This document shows, in pieces, positions 36,437 to 45,484 of a DNA stretch of 64,000 nt. The position numbers and the translations under genes are program-made. This stretch comes from Nocardia iowensis (lineage in GTDB: Bacteria > Actinomycetota > Actinomycetes > Mycobacteriales > Mycobacteriaceae), in NCBI RefSeq assembly GCF_019222765.1, contig NZ_CP078145.1, positions 4,402,001-4,466,000 on the forward strand, in the 5' to 3' direction. How positions within the stretch are numbered: position 1 is the first letter of the stretch; every line of letters begins with the position of its first letter. A model generated the notes under the pieces. That model saw only the letters and a program-made list of their open reading frames with translations, made no database searches and was not told where the DNA came from.

Positions 36437-37405
36437 ATGACGGCTATGCAGGTCAGTTCGAGTACCGAGAGTCTGGCGTCGAAACTCCTCGACTACTTGG
36501 CACAGCACGCGGGCGGCGCTCCGATCGGTGATGTCGCGACGACCACCAGGGATTGTGTCGCGGCGGCGGTAGAGTTGCTCGCGCCGCGACCACCGCAGCG
36601 GATAGCCGGGCCGCCCGAAATCGCAGGCACCGCAACGCGATGGGCACGCGAGGGGGTCGCGCTGGAAACAGTGCTCGGCGCCTATCACGACGAAATCCGT
36701 TCTGGTTTGGAATTTGTCGCCGAACACAGTGACGGCGAGGCGGTCGCCGGGGCGCAGTTGATCCTGCGGGTGCTGGAAATGGTCACGGTCACCACGTCGA
36801 CCGCCTATGTGGACGAACATCGCGCGGTGGCCAGGGAGCACCAAACCGCCGCGCAGACCTTGCTGTCCGCCCTGCTCGGCGGCCATGCGGTCGGCGAGTT
36901 GGCCGCGCAGACCGGAATCGCGATCGCACCGGCGTATCAGGTGGTGGCGCTGAGTATTCCGGCCCACCCCGATGAACGAAGACCGGGTGCGGGCGTCGTG
37001 GCGGCCCGGCGCAAACTGCGCCGGGTGCAGGCCGCGCTGGCCGGCCCGCTCGGTTCCCGCGCGTTGTCGCTGCTGTCCGCGGCGGGCGGCACCGTGCTCG
37101 TGCCGTCCGATATCCGGCCCGCCCGCGTCGGCGCACCGGCGATGACCGCCGATGTGCTCGCCATCCTGAGTGAGGCCGCCGAGGTGCCGCTTACCGCCGT
37201 GGTCGCCACCGGCGGCACCGCCCGCATCCCCGAACTCGCCGCTCGCACACACGATTTGCTGGACCGCATCCGCGCCGCGGGCAGATCGCCGGGTCTGTAC
37301 CGCGTGGCCGACCCCGACGAGGCGGCGGATTGTGATCCGGCCCAGCAAGTCCGGACCCCCATGGTCACCTCGGCCAACGATCATGAAATAGGCCGCTCGG
37401 CTTGA
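36437..37405 (+). CDS. PucR-like protein lacking the C-terminal HTH
   Basis: 322 residues. It aligns with 13572-14834 through the N-domain ('ATRWAREGVALETVLGAYHDEIRSGLEF') and mid-domain ('DEHRAVAREHQTAAQTLLSALLGGHAVGELAAQ', 'VVAARRKLRRVQAALAGPLGSRALSLLS'). It stops after 'RAAGRSPGLYRVADPD', where both paralogues continue for ~100 residues into the HTH. The tail is short and polar, and the next gene begins 55 bp later, so the DNA-binding domain is absent. It could be a ligand-binding decoy, a partner of a paralogue, or a decaying gene. Confidence 0.85.
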   Translation: MTAMQVSSSTESLASKLLDYLAQHAGGAPIGDVATTTRDCVAAAVELLAPRPPQRIAGPPEIAGTATRWAREGVALETVLGAYHDEIRSGLEFVAEHSDGEAVAGAQLILRVLEMVTVTTSTAYVDEHRAVAREHQTAAQTLLSALLGGHAVGELAAQTGIAIAPAYQVVALSIPAHPDERRPGAGVVAARRKLRRVQAALAGPLGSRALSLLSAAGGTVLVPSDIRPARVGAPAMTADVLAILSEAAEVPLTAVVATGGTARIPELAARTHDLLDRIRAAGRSPGLYRVADPDEAADCDPAQQVRTPMVTSANDHEIGRSA

Positions 37406-37460
37406 CGTTTCATCCCTACTGTCGAATGCGCCGCGCTACCGCCGAGCACAAGGAGTACGT

Positions 37461-38411
37461 GTGACCACCGCGTTGACCGATCGCGATATTCTGCGCGAAC
37501 TGGAACCCGTCGCCGAACGTTTGCTCAATGACCACCTGCGCAAAGCCAAGGCGTGGAACCCGCACGATTATGTGCCGTGGGACGACGGCCGCAACTTCGC
37601 CGCACTCGGCGGAATCGATTGGGAGCCGGGCCAATCCAAGCTGTCCGAGGTGGCCCGGACCGCTATGGTGACCAACCTGCTCACCGAGGACAATCTGCCG
37701 TCCTATCACCGCGAGATCTCGGAGACGTTCTCCCTCGACGGCGTGTGGGGCACCTGGGTCGGCCGCTGGACCGCCGAGGAAAATCGGCACGCCATCGTCA
37801 TGCGCGACTATTTGGTGGTTACCCGCGCGGTCGACCCGGTGCTGCTGGAACAGGCCCGGATGGCGCATATGACCACGGGCATCGCGAAACCCGAAAAAGG
37901 GCAGCAATTCCTGCGTTCGGTCGCCTATGTCACCTTGCAGGAACTGGCTACCAGAATCAGTCACCGGAACACCGGAACCGCATGCGACGAACCCATCGCC
38001 GAGCGTATGCTGCAACGGATCGCCGCCGACGAAAACCTGCACATGATCTTCTACCGCAACATCAGCGCAGCGGCCCTCGATCTGATGCCGAACGAATCGC
38101 TGCGTGCCATCACCGACATCGTCACGCGCTTCCAGATGCCCGGTCTCACCCAGCCGAACTTCCGCCGCAACGCGGTGGTGCTCGCCAAACACGGCATCTA
38201 CGACCTCCGTCAGCACCTGGACGTAGTGGTGCGGCCGGTGCTGCGGGCGTGGAATGTCTTCGAGCGCACGGACCTATCCGGCGACGGCGAACGGGCGCGC
38301 GACGAGCTCGCCGCCTACCTCGACGAATTGGCCACGAAGGCAACGAGATTCGAAGAGCAGCGGGACCGGGTGGCGGCCAGGCAGGCAGAACGAGCCGCCG
38401 TAGCGAGATGA
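37461..38411 (+). CDS. DesA-type acyl-ACP desaturase
   Basis: 316 residues. Di-iron ligand motifs are seen: TAEENRHAIVMRDYL (EExxH) and ADENLHMIFYRN (DExxH), plus 'LTEDNLPSYHREISETF' near the N-terminus, as in plant-type stearoyl-ACP desaturases and mycobacterial DesA1/DesA2. It probably introduces a double bond in acyl-ACP for mycolate or membrane lipid synthesis. GTG 37461 has AAGGAG 5 nt upstream. The stop overlaps the start of the esterase gene by ATGA. Confidence 0.94.
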   Translation: MTTALTDRDILRELEPVAERLLNDHLRKAKAWNPHDYVPWDDGRNFAALGGIDWEPGQSKLSEVARTAMVTNLLTEDNLPSYHREISETFSLDGVWGTWVGRWTAEENRHAIVMRDYLVVTRAVDPVLLEQARMAHMTTGIAKPEKGQQFLRSVAYVTLQELATRISHRNTGTACDEPIAERMLQRIAADENLHMIFYRNISAAALDLMPNESLRAITDIVTRFQMPGLTQPNFRRNAVVLAKHGIYDLRQHLDVVVRPVLRAWNVFERTDLSGDGERARDELAAYLDELATKATRFEEQRDRVAARQAERAAVAR

Positions 38412-39442
38412 GCATCCGGCGGCCGATCAGCGCGGCGGCGATGGCACTCATCGCCGCGACGGTCGCTGTTCCCGCCGTGGCGGATACGCCCGGCGTACCC
38501 GGCGGGCCACCACCCGCCGTCGACCCGTCGATGACCCGGACCGGCCTCCTCTCCATCGAGAGTGTCGGCCCGCAGCGCGACCACCTGCGGATTTCCTCGG
38601 CGGCCATGCGCCGGGTGATCGAGGTCGACGTGCTGCGTGGCACCGGCTCGGCGCCACGCCCGACGCTGTATCTGCTCGATGGCGTCGACGGCGAAGCCAC
38701 CTCGGGCTGGCTCACCAAGGGCGGCGCCGCGGAGTTCTTCGCGGACAAGCCGGTGGACGTGGTACTGACCAGCGGCGGCACCGGCAGCATGTACAGCGAC
38801 TGGGTGCGCCACGACACCGCACTCGGGCTCAACCGGTGGGAAACCTTCCTCACCGACGAACTGCCGCCGATCGTGGAGTCGCTGCTGAAGTCCTCCGGCC
38901 GCCGCGCCATCGCCGGGGTCTCGATGGGTGCGCAGGCGGCGATGATGCTGGCCGCGCGCCATCCTGGGCGCTATCACGCCGTTGCGGGCATGAGCGGGTG
39001 CTATTCCACCGCGGACCCGCTGGGTCGCGCGGTCACCACGATCACCGTCGCATCGCGTGGCGGCAATGTCGAAAACCTCTGGGGCCCACCGGCTTCACCG
39101 GAATGGGCGGCGCACGACAGTCTGCTCGGCGCGGCCGCGCTGCGCGGCACCGCGATCTACCTCTCGGCGGCCACCGGCGTGCCGACCGGCGCCGATCTGG
39201 TGGCCATCGCGCAGTCGCCGACGATCGTCGACGCGCTGCGGCTGGCGGGCGGCGGTGCGGCATTGGAGGCCGGCGCCCGGTCGTGCACCGAGCGGTTCGC
39301 CGGCCGGCTGGCCGAGCTGAACATCCCGGCCACCGTCGAATACGGGCCCGAGGGCATGCACACCTGGCCGGACTTCGAGGCCGAACTGCCGCGGGCCTGG
39401 CAGGTGCTGGCGAAGGCGCTCGAGCTGCCATCACCGAAGTGA
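38408..39442 (+). CDS. Secreted esterase of the antigen 85/mycolyltransferase fold
   Basis: 344 residues. The signal peptide is MSIRRPISAAAMALIAATVAVPAVA. The mature alpha/beta-hydrolase has 'TLYLLDGVDGEATSGWLTKG', nucleophile region IAGVSMGAQAAMML (GxSxG), and a C-terminal His in EGMHTWPDFEAEL, the layout of Ag85 and corynomycolyl transferases (esterase D family). Overlapping translation with the desaturase suggests both serve cell-envelope lipid assembly. Confidence 0.9.
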   Translation: MSIRRPISAAAMALIAATVAVPAVADTPGVPGGPPPAVDPSMTRTGLLSIESVGPQRDHLRISSAAMRRVIEVDVLRGTGSAPRPTLYLLDGVDGEATSGWLTKGGAAEFFADKPVDVVLTSGGTGSMYSDWVRHDTALGLNRWETFLTDELPPIVESLLKSSGRRAIAGVSMGAQAAMMLAARHPGRYHAVAGMSGCYSTADPLGRAVTTITVASRGGNVENLWGPPASPEWAAHDSLLGAAALRGTAIYLSAATGVPTGADLVAIAQSPTIVDALRLAGGGAALEAGARSCTERFAGRLAELNIPATVEYGPEGMHTWPDFEAELPRAWQVLAKALELPSPK

Positions 39443-39445
39443 GCG

Positions 39446-39514
39446 AGGACGTCGTCACGGAGTGACCGATGACGGCATCGCGGAGTGACCGAAGACGTCG
39501 TCTCGGAGGGACGG
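39446..39514. repeat. Three tandem 23-bp repeats in intergenic DNA
   Basis: Units at 39446-39468, 39469-39491 and 39492-39514 share the pattern AxGACGxCxTCxCGGAGxGACCG. They begin just after the esterase stop codon and end ~46 bp before the LLM gene. They resemble the GAGTGACCG-type intergenic repeats of some actinomycetes. Confidence 0.7.
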
Positions 39515-39560
39515 AAGGCGCAGCGCGGAATCACCGGCCGGTCGGCGCGTTGACACTGAT

Positions 39561-40598
39561 ATGACCTCGGCACTTCCCTCCGTCCGGTTCTCCATCCTGG
39601 ACCGGTCCCGCGTCCGGCGCGGTCAGAGCCACCCCGCGGCGTTGCGCGACACCGTCGAGTTCGCTCGCCTCGCCGAGGAATGGGGCTACCACCGTTTCTG
39701 GGTGTCCGAACATCACAGCGTGCCCGGTGTGGCCGGGTCGGCACCGACGGTGCTCGCGGCGGCCGCTGCCGCCGCCACCCAACGCATCCGGATCGGCACC
39801 GGCGGAGTGATGCTGCCCAACCATCAACCGCTGATCGTGGCCGAACAGTTCGGTGTGCTGGAATCGCTGTACCCGGGCCGGATCGACATGGGTCTCGGCC
39901 GCTCGGTCGGCTTCACAGACGGGGTCCGCCGCGCGCTCGGCCACGACAAGCGCGACGCCGAGGACTTCGACGCCCAATTGACCGAGCTGCTCGACTATTT
40001 CGACCACGGCCGAAACGGCGTGCACGGCTGGCCCGCCGAGGGACTGCGGATTCCGGCGTTCCTGCTGGCGACCGGCTCGGGTGCCGAGCGGGCCGCGCGC
40101 TTCGGGCTGCCGCTGGTGATCGCCGCGGTGGGCGGGACGGACCGGATGATCGAGGCGATCGAGCGCTACCGCGCCGGGTTCCAGGCCACGGCCTGGGGCG
40201 CTGAACCATATGTCATGGTGTCCGGATCGGTCGTCATCGCCGACACCACAGAGCAGGCGCGCCGACTGTTGTTGCCGGAGGCGTGGTCGAACGCGTACTC
40301 ACGCACCCGCGGCGAATTTCCGACGCTGATCCCGCCGTCCGAGATCGAGGCGCTGACCATGACCGACCGGGAGCGCAGGATCTTCGACGAATCGCTGCTC
40401 GGCCACGTACACGGCACCGAGGACGAGGTCGCCGACCAGTTGGAGCACCTGGTGACCAGCACCGGTGCCGACGAAATCCTGGTGCACACCAGCACTTACG
40501 ATCGGGCCGCGCGGCTGGAGTCGCACCGTAGGCTGGCCCGGCTGACCGGATTGCTCGGCGCCGCGGAAGCGGGTGCGCGAATCGGACAGGCGGTGTAG
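39561..40598 (+). CDS. LLM class flavin-dependent oxidoreductase
   Basis: 345 residues of the bacterial luciferase-like fold: 'VRFSILDRSRVRRGQS', 'LAEEWGYHRFWVSEHHSVPGVAGSAPTVL', 'IRIGTGGVMLPNHQPLIVAEQFGVLESLYPGRIDMGLGRSVG'. This matches the MsnO8/YhbW-like alkane-monooxygenase-related group using FMN. The substrate is unknown. It converges with the degenerate MaoC gene, 7 bp apart. Confidence 0.93.
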   Translation: MTSALPSVRFSILDRSRVRRGQSHPAALRDTVEFARLAEEWGYHRFWVSEHHSVPGVAGSAPTVLAAAAAAATQRIRIGTGGVMLPNHQPLIVAEQFGVLESLYPGRIDMGLGRSVGFTDGVRRALGHDKRDAEDFDAQLTELLDYFDHGRNGVHGWPAEGLRIPAFLLATGSGAERAARFGLPLVIAAVGGTDRMIEAIERYRAGFQATAWGAEPYVMVSGSVVIADTTEQARRLLLPEAWSNAYSRTRGEFPTLIPPSEIEALTMTDRERRIFDESLLGHVHGTEDEVADQLEHLVTSTGADEILVHTSTYDRAARLESHRRLARLTGLLGAAEAGARIGQAV

Positions 40599-40605
40599 CC
40601 ACTAC

Positions 40606-41646
40606 TCAATCGGCAAGCGGGAAGCGGACTTCCGCGGCCGCGTAGCCGAAGAGCTTGCGTCCGTCGGATCGCGCGTCGATCGCGATGGTCGCGCGACGGC
40701 GGCGTCGATCGAGCGAGGTCACCCGGCCGTGGAATTCGATCGCACTGGTGGTCAGCAGCGGGATCCGCAGGGAGTGGGTGGAGTGCGCGAACTGCGCGCG
40801 AAACCTGGTGACCGCGGCCGGGTCGCCCAGCCATGGACTCAGAAACGCCGCGGCCAGACCGAGTTTCAGCATGCCGGGCGCGACAAGCGACGGCAAGCCG
40901 CTCGCCATCGCTGCCTGCTCGTTGCACACTGCCGGATCACCGTCACCGACCACGTCCGCGTAGTTCATGAGATCACCGCGAGACAGCCGCACAGTTCGAC
41001 GGGGCAGTTCGGTGCCGACGGCGAGCGCATCGAAATCGGCTGTGGTGCGCGGTATCCGGCTCGCGCACGGCGGAGCCACCCGGTCGGCCGTCGACGGGAC
41101 GAGGTTGCCGGGCGGTGAGCCGGATCGGGCGGGGGCGTAGCCGTTCACGGCGATGCCGCGGACCGTTTCGGCGAGTTGGGGACCGGTCCTGGCGAGCAGA
41201 GCGGTCGAACCGGTCTGCACCGTTTCGCCGTGCTGATCGATGAGTACGCTCTTGATCGCCAACACGTCGTAGTCGGCGAAATGACGGAACGACTCGAAAT
41301 AGATGTCACAGGTCAGCCGGTCGCCCGCGACCAACGGCCTGCCGATGTCGAGCACCTGATCCGCGTGCAATATGCGGGTCGGCTGGTAGCCGGTGATCAG
41401 CGTGTCAAGTATTTCCCGCTGCACCCGACTCAGGATTATCGACGAGAAGGTGGCCGGTGCGAGCAGGCCCGGGAAACCGAGGTCGGCGGCCGCGTCCGCA
41501 CTCCAGTGCGCCGGATGGAAATCCTGAACGGCGCGGGCGAATTCGCGAATCTTTTCCCGGCCGACTTCATAGGGCGTGGTCGAACGATACCGATGGTTGA
41601 CCAGTGCCTGGACCTGATCGGCCGGATTCACGGCGATGTCGCGCAT
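40606..41646 (-). CDS. HadAB-like MaoC protein with lost catalytic motif
   Basis: 346 residues, a paralogue of 30526-31584: 'YEVGREKIREFARAVQDFHPAHW' in the N-half is nearly identical. In the C-half the hydratase-2 motif GDSNPIH is replaced by GDGDPAVC, so the catalytic His is Cys and the Asn is Asp, and the later SHG motif has become APG. The fold is preserved but dehydratase activity is unlikely. It could be a structural partner of an active dehydratase, or have a new function. The YdcF gene lies 44 bp upstream on the same strand. Confidence 0.88.
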   Translation of the reverse strand: MRDIAVNPADQVQALVNHRYRSTTPYEVGREKIREFARAVQDFHPAHWSADAAADLGFPGLLAPATFSSIILSRVQREILDTLITGYQPTRILHADQVLDIGRPLVAGDRLTCDIYFESFRHFADYDVLAIKSVLIDQHGETVQTGSTALLARTGPQLAETVRGIAVNGYAPARSGSPPGNLVPSTADRVAPPCASRIPRTTADFDALAVGTELPRRTVRLSRGDLMNYADVVGDGDPAVCNEQAAMASGLPSLVAPGMLKLGLAAAFLSPWLGDPAAVTRFRAQFAHSTHSLRIPLLTTSAIEFHGRVTSLDRRRRRATIAIDARSDGRKLFGYAAAEVRFPLAD

Positions 41647-41690
41647 GTTTGCTCCTGTATTGCTACTGGCCGAAAAGACGGTGTCGAGCT

Positions 41691-42335
41691 TTACTGGCCT
41701 GGCCCGAATTGCCAAGTGAGCCGCGGCACTTGGTCGGGCGTCACCGCGCCGACCACGTCCACACCGGCGTCGGTGAACGTGCCGACGGCCCGGTCGATAT
41801 GGTCGGCCGAGGTGACCACCACCGCATCTTGCGCGCCGATTTCGCGCATGATCCGCGCGGAGTGTTCGGCGTTCTGCACGGTCGAGTCCGCGTCCGGTTC
41901 GAGGTGGATCCGCTCGGCCGGAATGCCGTGTCGGATGAGCCAGTCCGCCATCGCCTGTGCCTCGGTGATGCCGTTGTGTGGATTCCCGCCAGTGACGATG
42001 ACCGGTGACGCCGGAGCCAGCAGGGCCTGCACAAATCCGGCGTGCAAGCGGTCGATCAGCTCCGGTCGCATCGTTCCGTCGGGCAGCAGGCCGTAGCCGA
42101 GCACCACGATGGCGGTCGCCGGACCGCGCAGTGCGGGAAGGGGTTGCGGCTCCGGCGGGACGAGGGTGCGCAGCGCGTCCGGGAATCGGCTTTCGGCGGA
42201 GCCGGTGCTGTCGGCGAAGGCGGCGGGCAGATGGACGACCGCGACCGCGACGGCGACCGCGCCGAACAGCGTGCGAACGGTGCTCCTCGCTCGGTACGCG
42301 GGACTGCGGTAGTTCGAAAAGACGGTGACGAACAT
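41691..42335 (-). CDS. YdcF/SanA-like DUF218 protein
   Basis: 214 residues. An N-terminal hydrophobic segment (LFGAVAVAVAVVHLPAAFA) acts as signal or anchor. The DUF218 core follows: 'TAIVVLGYGLLPDGTMRPELIDRLHAGF', 'PVIVTGGNPHNGITEAQAMADWLIRHGIPAERIHLEPDADSTVQNAE'. Such proteins act in the cell envelope; activity is undefined. The ATG at 42335 is chosen; the longer frame runs over the promoter region. It is probably co-transcribed with the MaoC-like gene. Confidence 0.88.
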   Translation of the reverse strand: MFVTVFSNYRSPAYRARSTVRTLFGAVAVAVAVVHLPAAFADSTGSAESRFPDALRTLVPPEPQPLPALRGPATAIVVLGYGLLPDGTMRPELIDRLHAGFVQALLAPASPVIVTGGNPHNGITEAQAMADWLIRHGIPAERIHLEPDADSTVQNAEHSARIMREIGAQDAVVVTSADHIDRAVGTFTDAGVDVVGAVTPDQVPRLTWQFGPGQ

Positions 42336-42731
42336 AGGGATCTCCGGGGTTAGCCATCGGCTCACCACCGGTGGCTGGAAAAGATTCACCCATGTTCGGC
42401 CACTCCGTTGTATTCGCTCCACAATTCGGCTGTTTATCTGTAGACCTCACCGTTCGGCAGGGTCGCTATTCAGTGAAAATCACGTGCGGTTGTGCGCTGC
42501 CGGAACAGTTGGTCCGTCGCACTGTGACTATTCCTTACCGACGTAATTCTCGGCGGCGGACTGTGTCGGTTCCCTAACCGCGACAGCGGCTTTGGTGAGG
42601 TGTCCAGACACCGCGTCGATCGATGGGTCGACGGTGCGCCCGGCTTTAGCGTTGGCGCAGTTTCGGTGCCGTCGACCGGCATACCTCGGCACTGCGACTC
42701 GGACTCTGTGCTCGAAGCAGGAAGGCATGCA
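42336..42731 (+). promoter_or_regulatory. Upstream region of first duplicated lipase, homologous to that of the second
   Basis: No gene is supported here. TTCGCTCCAC and CTGTAGACCTCACCGTTCGG (42438-42457) recur with few changes at 44225-44244, and the ribosome-site segment CAGGAAGGCATGCA before the ATG recurs as CAGGAAGGCGTGTCA before the second gene. The duplicated block therefore included the promoter. The distance between block and start codon is longer here (~270 bp) than in the second copy (~100 bp). Confidence 0.6.
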
Positions 42732-43937
42732 ATGAAACGAAGTACCTCTGGCCGGTCGTCGATCGCGGCGGCGGTGATGATGGGCGTCTCGGTGCTGGTC
42801 ATGGGCATCGCCGGAGTCGGCGCGAGCGCCGAACCCCCGGCGGATGCGACTGAGCAGGCCCTCGCCGACTACATCGCCGCGGGCCGGAAGGCGGCGCCGG
42901 TCGCCGATTCCGGCAGCGCGTCCGGCTCGGCCTGCAACTCCGGCAGTGGCGCCGGATCAGGCAACGGCTCCGGTGACTGCTACGGCGGTTCCGGCAGCAG
43001 CTCCGGATTGTCCGGCGGATATGCCAGCGACACAGTCGGTTACGGCCCGCCGATGACCTCCTGGCTGGCCGCCTTCGGGCACGGTCTGCTCAACCCGGAT
43101 GTCGCTCCGCCCGGTGCGAACGACTGGAACTGCAAGCCGACCGCCGAGCACCCACGCCCCGTGGTGATGCTGCACGGCACCTGGATGAACGCCTACAACG
43201 GCTTCGCGTACATGGGCCAACCGATCAAGGACGCCGGTTTCTGTACCTTCACCTTCAACTACGGCCGGTCCAACTTGGTGCAGGGCGGCGGTCTCGGCTC
43301 GGTGCTGCCCGGTGTGATGGGCACCGGCTACATCCAGGACTCGGCCAAGCAACTGGCCACCTTCGTCGACCGGGTGCTCGCCGCCACCGGCTCGGCGGAG
43401 GTCGATATCGTGGCGCATTCGCAGGGCGGCTCGATGGCGAACTGGTACACCAAGTTCGAGGGCGGCGCGGACAAGGTGCAGAACCTGATCACCTACGGTG
43501 CCACCCATCACGGCACCTCGTTGGTCGGCATCGGCGCGCTCGGTCGGGCGATCAACAACTTCGGCATCGACATCCTCGGTTTCATCGAGATCTTTGTCGG
43601 CCATGCCGGTATCCAGCAGACCATCGGTTCTGATTTCGTCAATCGGCTCAACGCCAATGGCGACACCGTTCCCGGCGTCGACTACACCATCGTCGGCACC
43701 CGCTACGACGAGATCACCAACCCGTACGACCTGACCTTCCTGCGGCCAGGCCCCGGCGCGTCGGTGCAGAACATCACCCTGCAGGACGGCTGCGAACAAG
43801 ACGTCTCCGACCATTTGACGATCATGTACTCACCCCGTGCCCTGTCCATCGCCCTGCGTGCCATGGACCCGGTCGGTCACCCGAATCTCGAGTGCACCTT
43901 CAACCCGTGGCTGATCGGCGGTGGCGGACAGCTGTAA
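42732..43937 (+). CDS. Secreted triacylglycerol lipase, EstA/LipA-like (copy 1)
   Basis: 401 residues. The signal peptide is MKRSTSGRSSIAAAVMMGVS...ASA, then a ~40-residue Ser/Gly/Cys-rich linker (residues ~58-97) absent from copy 2. The lipase has 'RPVVMLHGTWMNAYNGF' (oxyanion), 'DIVAHSQGGSMANWYTKFEGG' (AHSQGG nucleophile) and 'EQDVSDHLTIMYSPRAL' (catalytic His). Cys pairs are consistent with disulfides. It is the first of two tandem paralogues that are near-identical over long stretches such as ANDWNCKPTAEHPRPVV. Confidence 0.92.
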   Translation: MKRSTSGRSSIAAAVMMGVSVLVMGIAGVGASAEPPADATEQALADYIAAGRKAAPVADSGSASGSACNSGSGAGSGNGSGDCYGGSGSSSGLSGGYASDTVGYGPPMTSWLAAFGHGLLNPDVAPPGANDWNCKPTAEHPRPVVMLHGTWMNAYNGFAYMGQPIKDAGFCTFTFNYGRSNLVQGGGLGSVLPGVMGTGYIQDSAKQLATFVDRVLAATGSAEVDIVAHSQGGSMANWYTKFEGGADKVQNLITYGATHHGTSLVGIGALGRAINNFGIDILGFIEIFVGHAGIQQTIGSDFVNRLNANGDTVPGVDYTIVGTRYDEITNPYDLTFLRPGPGASVQNITLQDGCEQDVSDHLTIMYSPRALSIALRAMDPVGHPNLECTFNPWLIGGGGQL

Positions 43938-44348
43938 CAGAACGTGCACCGCGTCGGGCAGGTGAAACCCGCACTCTCCGAGCCTGTTCCGACGGATGCA
44001 CCCCCCGCCACGTGACACGTGCGCACCGAACAGGTTCCCCTCAACCGCTCTCTGTTCGTTGCCCACTCTCCGGCCCGTGGCGAAGTGCCCACCGAGCGGC
44101 TGCCGCACGCGCCGCCGGTGGGCACTGTGCGTTGCAGCGAATCTGTATGAGGTTTACCTGATCTGGACCAGGTTCACCCGCCATTGGTCAACTGGCCATG
44201 TTCGCTCCACCCCCTGCTGCTTGCCTGTAGTCCTCACTGTCCGGCACGGGTTTGTTCGGATGAAAGCTTCGCTCTCGAACCTTCCCGCGCCGGACTGTGC
44301 CGTTTCCGTGGATCTCGAATGCTGCGCTCGACGCAGGAAGGCGTGTCA
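43938..44348 (+). other. Region between the duplicated lipases: terminator and second promoter
   Basis: No gene is supported. It contains a hairpin at 44084-44126 (listed) and, from about 44207, the duplicated promoter block including CTGTAGTCCTCACTGTCCGG and the ribosome site for the second lipase. Confidence 0.55.
44084..44126 (+). terminator. Hairpin after first lipase
   Basis: Arms AGTGCCCACCG (44084-44094) and CGGTGGGCACT (44116-44126) are exact complements with a 21-nt loop, ~147 bp after the stop codon. Confidence 0.5.
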
Positions 44349-45470
44349 ATGAAACGAAGGACCTCCAGTCGGCTGTCGATCGCGGCTGTGTTGGCCGGTG
44401 TCACCGCGCTCGTCATGGGCGTCGCGAGCACCGGCGCGAGCGCCGCGCCGACGGACCAGTCGATCGAGCAATCGATCGCGGACCGCATCGCCGCGAGCGG
44501 AAAGGCTACCGCCGTCACCGATTACGGCTTCAGCTCGGGGCTGTCCGGCGGATTCGCCAGTGACACAGTCGGTTCCGGCCCGCCGATGGCTTCCTGGCTG
44601 GCTGCTTTCGGTTACGGCCTGGTCAACCCCGACGCTGCCCCGCCCGGCGCGAACGACTGGAACTGCAAGCCGACCGCCGAGCATCCCCGCCCGGTGGTGC
44701 TGCTGCACGGCACCTGGATGAACGCCTACAACAGCTTCGCTTTCATGGGCCAGCCGATCAAAGACGCGGGCTTTTGCACCTTCGCCTTCAACTATGGCCG
44801 AGCCGACCCCGCGCAGGGCGGTGGTCTCCCGCCGCTGCTGCCCGGTGTGATGGGCACGGGCAACATCGAGGACTCCGCGAAGCAGCTGGCCAGCTTCGTG
44901 GACCGGGTGCTCGCCGCCACCGGCGCGCCCGCCGTCGACATCATCGGCTATTCGCAGGGCGGCGCGATGGCCAACTGGTACACCAAGTTCGAGGGCGGTG
45001 CGGACAAGGTGCGGAATCTGATCACCTACGGCGCAACGCATCACGGCTCGACCATCGACGGCATCGCCGCCCTCGGCCGGGTCGTCGACACCATCGGTGT
45101 CGACGCCATCGGCGCCAGCTCGATCGTCGTCGGCCACGCCGTCGCCGAACAGACCGTCGGCTCGAACTTCGTCAACCGGCTCAACGCGAACGGCGACACC
45201 GTCCCTGGCGTCGACTACACGATCGTCGGCACCCGCTACGACGAAGTCATGACCCCATACCACCTGAGCTTCCTGCACGCGGGCCGCGGCGCCTCGGTGC
45301 GCAACATCACCCTGCAGGACGGCTGCGAGCAAGACCTCTCCGACCACCAGACCATGATGTACTCACCCCGCGCCCTCTCCATCGCCCTGCACGCCCTGGA
45401 CCCGGCCGGTCACCCGAACCTCGACTGCACGTTCAACCCGTGGTTGATCGGCGGCGGTGGGCGGTTGTAG
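44349..45470 (+). CDS. Secreted triacylglycerol lipase, EstA/LipA-like (copy 2)
   Basis: 373 residues, paralogue of copy 1 and lacking its Ser/Gly/Cys linker. Signal peptide MKRRTSSRLSIAAVLAGVT...ASA. Catalytic regions 'RPVVLLHGTWMNAYNSF', 'DIIGYSQGGAMANWYTKFEGG' (GYSQGG) and 'EQDLSDHQTMMYSPRAL'. Both end in FNPWLIGGGG. The presence of two copies with separate promoters suggests dosage or expression divergence. Confidence 0.92.
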   Translation: MKRRTSSRLSIAAVLAGVTALVMGVASTGASAAPTDQSIEQSIADRIAASGKATAVTDYGFSSGLSGGFASDTVGSGPPMASWLAAFGYGLVNPDAAPPGANDWNCKPTAEHPRPVVLLHGTWMNAYNSFAFMGQPIKDAGFCTFAFNYGRADPAQGGGLPPLLPGVMGTGNIEDSAKQLASFVDRVLAATGAPAVDIIGYSQGGAMANWYTKFEGGADKVRNLITYGATHHGSTIDGIAALGRVVDTIGVDAIGASSIVVGHAVAEQTVGSNFVNRLNANGDTVPGVDYTIVGTRYDEVMTPYHLSFLHAGRGASVRNITLQDGCEQDLSDHQTMMYSPRALSIALHALDPAGHPNLDCTFNPWLIGGGGRL

Positions 45471-45484
45471 CGGGACCGTGCCGT

